Assembly: GCA_028583685.1 (NCBI GenBank)
Contig: JAMXIF010001195.1
Span: forward strand, 13,180,182-13,244,181
Length of the DNA: 64,000 nt
Origin: Petaurus breviceps papuanus
Taxonomy: Eukaryota; Chordata; Mammalia; Diprotodontia; Petauridae
Direction of reading: 5' to 3'
In this document: in pieces, positions 57,742 to 64,000 of the stretch
How positions within the stretch are numbered: position 1 is the first letter of the stretch
How the letters are laid out: every line of letters begins with the position of its first letter
Position numbers and translations under genes: made by a program
The notes under the pieces: generated by a model
The model's database searches: none
Told to the model about the DNA's origin: nothing
The model's input: only the letters and a program-made list of their open reading frames with translations

Positions 57742-58606
57742 TGTAAAGCCAAGCATGAGCAGCTTTCCAGAGGACTGCTGCTGTGAGCAGCTTTCAAGGT
57801 TCTAATTACATAGTATAGTGAACTCTCTATTAAATAACAAATCAGAGCAAAACATTCACAGAAAACCAAGGTACAGCATTCACCATGTCACAACTCAACA
57901 ACTTATCACTAAAATGGCTACACAGTTTTCACCAAAGTGGTCACACAGTTTTCAACAAAGTACAATCATTTAGTAAAAATCATTCAATCATCCTTAATTC
58001 AATCAGTCTTAAGGAAGAGAACCTCCTTAATCCTTAACTCACTCATCCTTAAGGGACACAAAGTACAACAGTCAAAGTTCTCCACCCATGGGGTGCAATT
58101 GGGTTACTGTATTCGTCACTACTCAGTACTCTCTTAAGAGGTAGTGGAAAATACACAGGCCATCCACCCCTCAGTCACAAGTAAGTTACAATTTTATCAG
58201 TCCCTACTCAGTATCCTCGGAGAGGTTTTTTCATCTTGACTCAAGGCAGGTAGCTCCTACCTGAATCCACCAAACTGTCACCTGGGTTCAAAGGCAGACA
58301 GCTCCCAGCTCCTCGTCCAGCTCTCCATGCAGTTCCCACTCCACATTGAAGCTCACAGTATCCAATCCATCTAAAATCCTTCACAGTCTCTGTTCCTGGG
58401 AAGAGAAAACTTAACAGAGCCACCGACAAAGTACTGACACCACAGCCATGCTTCCTCCGGAATCTCCAGCTGGCCCTCAGAAGTCTTCAGCAGCTCCATT
58501 CTCAAAATCAAAATCACTTTCTCCTATTCTAAAAATCAAAATCACTTTCTCCATGGAAGTTCCAGTCCAGTAGCAGCAGCCCAGCTTTTAGATGCTCACT
58601 GAGAGA

Positions 58607-58660
<54 letters not shown>

Positions 58661-58941
58661 GTCTCTCTCTCTGGCAGCAGCTGCTCTGCCTCCAGATGCT
58701 TGTCCCAAGAAGTTCTGACTGTCCACCTTGTGCTCTTCCTTAAATACTGTATAGCTCCTCCCTGTTCAGCCCCTTCTTGTTATGTCAGCAACAGGGGTTC
58801 CCTGTTCAGCCCCTTCCTGTTACATCAGCAACAGAGGTTCATACCTTCTGCTTCTTTGACAGAGGCTTAATCTGAAACTGTGTGATAAGTACCTCTCAGC
58901 TTAGCAATACAAAGGGATCTTCAAATTTCATTACTGTTACA
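57742..58941 (-). mobile_element. Solo LTR of an endogenous retrovirus (family C, long)
   Basis: 1,200 bp. The + strand starts tgtaaagccaagc and ends ttactgttaca. 5-bp flanks ccctt (57737-57741) and ccatt (58942-58946). Removing it restores continuous L2, which fixes both ends. Related to the LTR at 41324-42307. It contains a (TC)n tract at 58609-58671. No internal viral sequence. Confidence 0.85.
58609..58671. repeat. (TC)n microsatellite in LTR
   Basis: About 30 TC units with a few TG interruptions. Confidence 0.95.
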
Positions 58942-59845
58942 CCATTAGACATTTTGAAATGAATATCATGTACGTATCTCTAAATCAGTATGTCTAAAAA
59001 GGAATGCATTATCTTTCCCAGATAATTCTCCTTTTCAAACTCACAATTACTATTCAGGATATAACCGTAGCCCTAGGTACCCATGTTCTTAACTTTGATG
59101 TCATCCTTTACTCCACATTCTCAATTACTCCAAATCATGTCATTTATAGTGCCACAATAAATCTCATATGCACCCCCCTCTTTCCACTTACATAGCTACC
59201 AAACTAGTTAAAACTCCCATAATCTTTTCCCTGGACTATTATAATAGTCCTAATCCATATCTCTGCTTTAAGTCTCTCCCCACTCCAATATATCTTCTAC
59301 TCAGCTGCCAAAGTGTTTTTTTTTCTAAAGTTCAGATCTGACCATGTTACCTCCTTGTCAATAAATTCCAGTGACTACCCCTTACCTAGAAAACTAACAT
59401 CCACTGTCATTTAAAGTTCTTTATAGCCTGATCCCTTCTTATTTCTCTAGTCTTCTTACACATTAATCCTTTTCATGTGCCCTATAGTTTAACCATCACT
59501 ATTTACTTCCAGTTTCCAATACTCCACCTTCCTACTCTGTGCCTTTGAATTGACTGTCATTCATGCCAGAGATTCCCTACTTACTCCAACTCTTAGAACC
59601 CCTGGTTTCCTTTAAGATTCAGTTCAAAGGCCACCTTTTCAAGTCCTCTTAGCTGCGAATACCTTCGCCTTTAAGCTTACCTTACATCGACTTTGCATGT
59701 GTCCTATGTATGTACATGCTGTTCTCTCCATCAAAATGTAAACTTGTTAAGGAGGTATACTGTTTTTGCTTTTTTTGTATCCTAATGCTTAACACAGTGC
59801 CTTAGCCCACAGTGCTTTAGTAACTACTTATTGATTAAAGTTATA

Positions 59846-60136
59846 CAAATTCAATTCTACCTGCTTACTGCTCAGAAATGGGAGAGACAGATAACAGTGA
59901 AGATAGCATAGGGTAATTTGCTAACCTTTTCACACATAGGATTGTAACAGGCAGGGCAAGAGGTAGTTGACCATTTGTAGGTTATTCCTTAGTTGGTTCC
60001 TTAAATCTTTACCTTATTCAGTGTCTTTGGGTAATCCAAGGAGGGTGAGGTTTGCATATTTCCTTATCAAATGATAAAATTCTCTCTTTCTAGCTACTTA
60101 ATTAGTTTGGGGCTTTAATTCTGAGTGAGAGAGAGG

Positions 60137-60174
<38 letters not shown>

Positions 60175-60220
60175 CAGAGAATGATAAATGGAATGATAGA
60201 AACATAGATTATTTGCTAAG
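59846..60220. other. Unassigned DNA with a (GA)n tract
   Basis: 60125-60180 is (GA)n with GACAGA variants. No other feature is recognised. Confidence 0.6.
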
Positions 60221-60224
60221 CTTT

Positions 60225-60335
60225 ATTTTCCAGGCACTGATCTATTGCCTTGAGATATAGGTGGAAACCTACAAGACAACCCAATAAGGAGCTTACATTC
60301 TAATGGGAGAAGACAACACAAGAAGGAGCTGGAAA
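60225..60335 (-). mobile_element. L2 LINE 3' end, reverse
   Basis: aagctttattttccaggcac, aaggagcttacattctaatg, ggagaagacaaca. Confidence 0.7.
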
Positions 60336-60448
60336 ACAGGTTTGGGGTGGGGAGGAAACAGAGTAATGTCCATGGAGGTGAGGTGTGGAAATGGCCAAGA
60401 AGTGGCATGGAGACCAGGTGTGAGGTAAGAAAAAGAAATAATTGCTAT

Positions 60449-60606
60449 TGGGGTGGCTAGGTGGTACAGTGAATAGAGCACTGGCCCTGGAATCAGGAGG
60501 ACCTGAGTTCAAATCTAGCCTCATACACTTAATACGTAATAGCCATATGACCTTGGGCGAGTCACTTAACCCCAATTGCCCTGCCTTCCCCCTCCGAAAA
60601 AAGAAA
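60449..60606 (+). mobile_element. WSINE-type SINE, full length
   Basis: tggggtggctaggtggtaca, tggccctggaatcaggagga, gagttcaaatctagcctcat, ttgggcgagtcacttaaccc and an A-rich end. Duplication agaaataattgctat at 60434-60448 and 60607-60621, 15 of 15. Confidence 0.95.
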
Positions 60607-60752
60607 AGAAATAATTGCTATCAGAGCAAGAAGACTCATGGGTAGAATCCAAAGTTGTGGTGGTGGGAAATAGCAGGGGCAAGGACAGGAATGGAGATGA
60701 GGTTGATGGCTAGAATATAGATGGCATGATGAAGAGATGGCTGAAAAGTTGA

Positions 60753-60860
60753 ATCGCTTCTTCGTCTTTTGGCTAAGGTCAAGTGGTGAAGTCTATTTCT
60801 TCATACGCGGTTGCTCATATGTCTATATCAAATCCTTCAAGAGAAAATACATATTAAAGT
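60753..60860 (+). pseudogene. U2 snRNA retropseudogene, 3'-truncated
   Basis: atcgcttcttcgtcttttgg, ctaaggtcaagtg closely matches the U2 5' end (atcgcttctcggccttttgg, ctaagatcaagtg), which contains the region pairing with U6 and the first stem-loop. After about 45 nt the match weakens; catatgtctatatc and acatattaaag may be the later ctctatc and atatattaaa segments. There are no upstream PSE/DSE-like elements that I can recognise. Dead copy. Confidence 0.78.
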
Positions 60861-60964
60861 TATTGTATAAATAATTTATTAACATTGCAATACATAGCAC
60901 AAAATAAAAATAACTATTTACAATGTTTTGTTTGTGAGAACAAATACAACCAGTCACATCATGG

Positions 60965-62045
60965 TAGCTACAGACCTCTCCTTACTTCTAGAAATAATCA
61001 TTCAATAAACATTTTTAAGCATCTATTATGTGCCAGGAACTGTACTAGCCACTGAGGACATAAAAAAGAGGCAAAAACTGTCCCTGTCCTCAAGGAGCTT
61101 ACAATCGAATGGATGAGAAAACATGTAAACAAATATATGTAAAACAAGCTAAAGACAAGATAAAAAGCAAATGATTAATAGAGGAAAAGCACTGTAATTA
61201 AGAGGGGTTGGCGAAGGATTCCAGTAAAATATGGGATTTTTAGAGGGGACTTAAACAAAACCAGGGAGGTCAATAGCAGGAGTAAAGGAGGGATAGCATT
61301 CCAGGCATGGGAGAGAGCCAGAAAAAATGGCCAGAGTCAAGAGATGGACTGTGTTGTCTGTGGAACAATCAAGAAGCCAGTGTCACTGGATTGAAAAGTG
61401 TGTGTAGGAGAATGAGGCGTAGAAAACTGAAAAGGAAGGAGAAGCCTAGGTTTTAAAGGACTTTGTGAGCAAAAGATTTTTTATATTTTATCCTGGAAGC
61501 AATTGGGAATCACTGGAATTTGTTGAGGAGGGCAGTGGAATGATTAGATTTGATCTTTAGGATAACCATTTTAGTTAACCAATGGAAGCTGGATTGAAGG
61601 GCAGAGATACTTGAGGCAGAGAGATCCATGGCAGGCTACTATGTAAGAGGTAAGGAGGGACATATTTGACAGACATTGCAAAGGTAAAATCAAACGTTGA
61701 CAACAGAAAGGATATGAGGGGTGAGAGTGAGATGAGAAAGAGTTGAGGAGTCCTGGATAACTTAGGTTAAAAGAATGAGGGACTACGAGGATGGTATTGC
61801 CCTCTATAGTAGTAGGTAAGGGAGGATGGGGTAGCGTTTAGGAGTTAAGATAATGATTTGGGCATATAGAGTTAGAAATGTCTGAAATGTAGTTGTAGAT
61901 GTGAGATTAGAAGTCAATAGGGAGTTTGGGGCCGGATAGAGAGATTTGAGATTCGTCAGCATAAAGCTGGTAATTAGGTCTATGCAGATGATAAGATCAC
62001 CAAGTTAAGTAGTATGGAGGGTTAAGAGGAACCAGCCAAGATGTT
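60965..62045 (-). mobile_element. L2 LINE 3' third, reverse (most complete antisense copy)
   Basis: Reverse-strand translation near 61990-61940 reads YQLYADESQISLSGPK, the L2 RT catalytic YADD box (here YADE). It continues leftward through the C-terminal region (LSHAWNAIPP around 61300) to the 3' UTR ending at 60965-61090 (antisense of tccttgaggacagggacag and tggcacataatagatgctta). Broken by stops. Confidence 0.85.
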
Positions 62046-62141
62046 AAAAAAAGAAGCCTCTCCTTAAGAATTCTCTTCATCCTTCTTGCAAGGTAAAGAT
62101 AAATTTGTTTCATCAGGAAAGGAGAATCCGCAATTTTCTTT

Positions 62142-62392
62142 TTCCTTTAATTAATTAATTTAATTTTAGCTTTCAACATGCATTGCCAGAAAATTTTGAG
62201 GTACATATTTTCTCCCCATCTCTCCTCTACCCCCTCCCCAAGATGGCAAGCATACTGTATATCCCTTTCCCCAATCTGCCCTCTCTTATACACCTCTCCT
62301 CCACCCCCTTGCTTTCTTGAAGGGCAAGATGGATTTCTATACCCCATTGCCTGTATATCTTATTTCCCAGTTGCATGGAAAAAAGCAATTTT
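62142..62392 (-). mobile_element. HAL1-type LINE 3' end, 5'-truncated, copy 4
   Basis: The reverse strand reads catgcaactgggaaataaga, tatacaggcaatggggtat, gggggtagaggagagatgg, caaaattttctggcaatg and an A-rich end: the last 250 bp of HAL1 copies 1-3. Duplication caattttcttt at 62131-62141 and 62393-62403, 11 of 11. Confidence 0.88.
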
Positions 62393-62403
62393 CAATTTTC
62401 TTT

Positions 62404-62735
62404 ATCTCTTTCTTTTCCAAATTTTCTCTAGACAAAACAGGAAAACAAATCCCTTCTGTTTCCTATTAGTCTTTAGTCTCTCTTTCTAGACTCCCCATAA
62501 AATTCTCCCTATATTTATAAATTAATAGTTCTCCCAATAAATATATTTTTCTCAATTTTTATCTCTTTGTCTCCTTCACAGGGTTTCTCAAATGATCTCT
62601 AGTGTCTGTCTTCTGTTCCTGAAAAATACGCCCCTCTCCCATGGCAAATTCCTAGAATTTGTTTCTTTAGGCTACAGAAACAGTAACTATAGAATCAGTA
62701 TAGCGGCTTTTGAAAAACATGTTAACAGGATTAAA
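62404..62735. other. Unassigned pyrimidine-rich DNA
   Basis: No recognisable feature. Confidence 0.45.
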
Positions 62736-62739
62736 AGCT

Positions 62740-62920
62740 CAAAGCCTTAGAGTTAGACCATCTTAAGGATCATCTAGTTAACTTAGATTTGGAGGGGGCT
62801 GGGGGAACTACATTTCAGAGAAATATAGGGCCTTGCTCTAGATTGCAAACGAGTAGCACTTCTGAGATTTAAACCCTGATCCTCTGATCCCAAATTCATA
62901 GTTCTTTTCAGTGAGCATAT
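62740..62920 (-). mobile_element. MIR/THER-like SINE, reverse
   Basis: tagagttagaccatcttaag, gatcatctagttaacttaga, ctacatttcagagaaatata and cctgatcctctgatcccaaa. Diverged. Confidence 0.6.
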
Positions 62921-64000
62921 ATCTTCAAATGAGTGTGAAATGGGAGAAGTGTTCAGTAGAATAACAATAGAAGAATTTACTGTTCCATAATTGTCTTCAG
63001 TTCCCATAGATCATGGGGTAATTTGATAAATTATGAAGACTATCTATTCCTATGGCCTCAAACCCATGTCAGATACTGAAATAATCAATCTGTCAGTGTT
63101 GTATAGAGAAAGTAGAGATTAAAAATACAAAACTTAAAGGACAATTGAGTGATCATACTCAGAACTCTCCTAGTAGTGAAATTACCTAAAATATCCAGAG
63201 AACTAAAACAAAAGACATTTCTTTTTTTTTTTCTATTTTGATTTGAATCATCTGGACAATGTGTCTCATAGATAGCTTTTACTAAGCAAATATGTTTGGA
63301 TGAATAGATAAATGAATCTTGAATTCCTCTTTTTTGGGCTTGACACTCATCTTCAAGTATCCCAAAAGATATCTATTGGAAGTTTTCTTCCCCAGGTGCA
63401 ATTGCTAGATAGAATCATTTTTGTTGTTCTGTTACCCAATGTTTAGTGTTGCCAGTTCATTTCTGCTTTTCACACTTTACTCCTTTACAAATCCATGGTC
63501 AGACTGTAGTTAATTTAAAATGCTACCCCAGACAACAATAAAAGCAATTTCATCAGGCCAAGCCTACCTAGACTTTGGAAACTGCATCTGAGGATATGAT
63601 GCATTTATTGCCTTCTCTCCTTGCTATGTGCTCTGTTTCACTTGCATTAATGTACTGGGAAGACTTGAATCCTATTTTCTTTTGGAGTCTTATCTGAATT
63701 AGACAGCCTTCTGTACACTGTGTGGCATACTTTAAAGGATTACAGAATGCAGGTGGAAATTTCCAACTTGATTTTTGAAACCCTTTGAGGAAGACTTGAA
63801 AAATCTTTTCTTCTCTTTTCTTGTGACATTTCTCTCAGTATTCCTTTTTTTAGAGGGTAAGAAAAATAGCACATTTTCAAACTGGTTTAAAAGGTGGGAG
63901 CTGCATAGCATCACATTATTAACACCTTAATGATCTCAGGAAACCAGTTTCTGGTCTATTGTTAAAAGACTTTCCGGGAAAGAGATTCCACCTTTTCCCT
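62921..64000. other. Unassigned DNA at right edge; candidate conserved noncoding block
   Basis: No repeat or coding signal. 63470-63760 is compositionally uniform, low in simple repeats and may be single-copy. Confidence 0.4.

Larger units (their letters stand above)
56845..59845 (+). mobile_element. L2 LINE, longest copy (RT region to 3' end)
   Basis: The ORF2 RT region is at 57130-57740: tgatggcctttttaaat, then AYDTVNHPLLLL at about 57350, GVPQVSFLRSLFSLHVLLFG around 57590-57650 (L2 GVPQGSVLGPLLFSLYTLSLG). After a solo LTR (57742-58941) it resumes at 58942 with the C-terminal region (gaatgcattatctttccca, ctctccccactccaatatat, cagctgccaaagtg, ccttttcaagtcctct) and the 3' UTR (taacacagtgccttagccc). 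Multiple stops; dead. Confidence 0.85.

Noticed and set aside
60965-62045. First seen as an unknown 1-kb repeat family shared with 17475-18115 and 26540-27010
   Set aside because: Reading the reverse strand shows L2: YADE box, C-terminal region and L2 3' end in order.
1-64000. CRISPR arrays, operons, prophage or toxin systems
   Set aside because: The sequence is vertebrate repeat-rich DNA; the regularly spaced repeats present are simple microsatellites without spacers.

Overview
The window reads as repeat-rich, AT-rich mammalian DNA with no host protein-coding gene that I can support. The SINEs point to a marsupial: tRNA-derived elements of the MAR1/WSINE type (5' ends like ggcagctaggtggtgcagtg, 3' poly-A, 11-18 bp target-site duplications), together with L1, half-L1 (HAL1-type) and L2/CR1 LINEs and solo LTRs. 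One SINE subfamily ('cacacccagaaataactggccgtgtaa') looks lineage-restricted. An Australian marsupial is my best guess, perhaps a dasyurid, but this rests on memory of the families, not on a search. The segment is intergenic or deep-intronic.

Layout. 1-5 kb: TCTA microsatellite, several SINEs, and a 3' piece of L1 (+) that carries a SINE inside a SINE. 5-20 kb: an old LINE reverse-transcriptase scrap, an L1 3' end (-), L2 fragments, a 203-bp hAT-type MITE, SINEs and long unassigned stretches. 20-23 kb: a full-length-like HAL1 (ORF1 only). 24.6-28.6 kb: L2, L1 and CR1/L3 fossils with a second hAT-like insertion. 28.8-34.1 kb: an L1 (-) split by a second HAL1, itself split by a solo LTR. 34-43.5 kb: SINEs including a dimer, five of the six solo LTRs (counting the one in the HAL1), and an L2 carrying three insertions. 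44.5-45.1 kb: a large foldback (inverted-repeat) element with a SINE inside it. 45-49.8 kb: sparse repeats, a polypyrimidine tract and a candidate conserved noncoding block. 49.85-52.7 kb: a third HAL1. 53.0-54.0 kb: an L1 5' end joined directly to an L1 3' end. 54.4-59.8 kb: two L2 copies, the longer one split by a 1.2-kb solo LTR. 60-62.4 kb: a SINE, a U2 snRNA retropseudogene, a 1.1-kb L2 (-) and a HAL1 3' end. The rest to 64 kb is unassigned.

No operon-like or cooperating gene system is present. The interest lies in transposon biology: nested insertions that give a relative chronology, three copies of an ORF1-only LINE, the foldback element, a dimeric SINE, and a few low-repeat stretches that could be conserved regulatory DNA. 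Nothing here convinces me of a new functional system.
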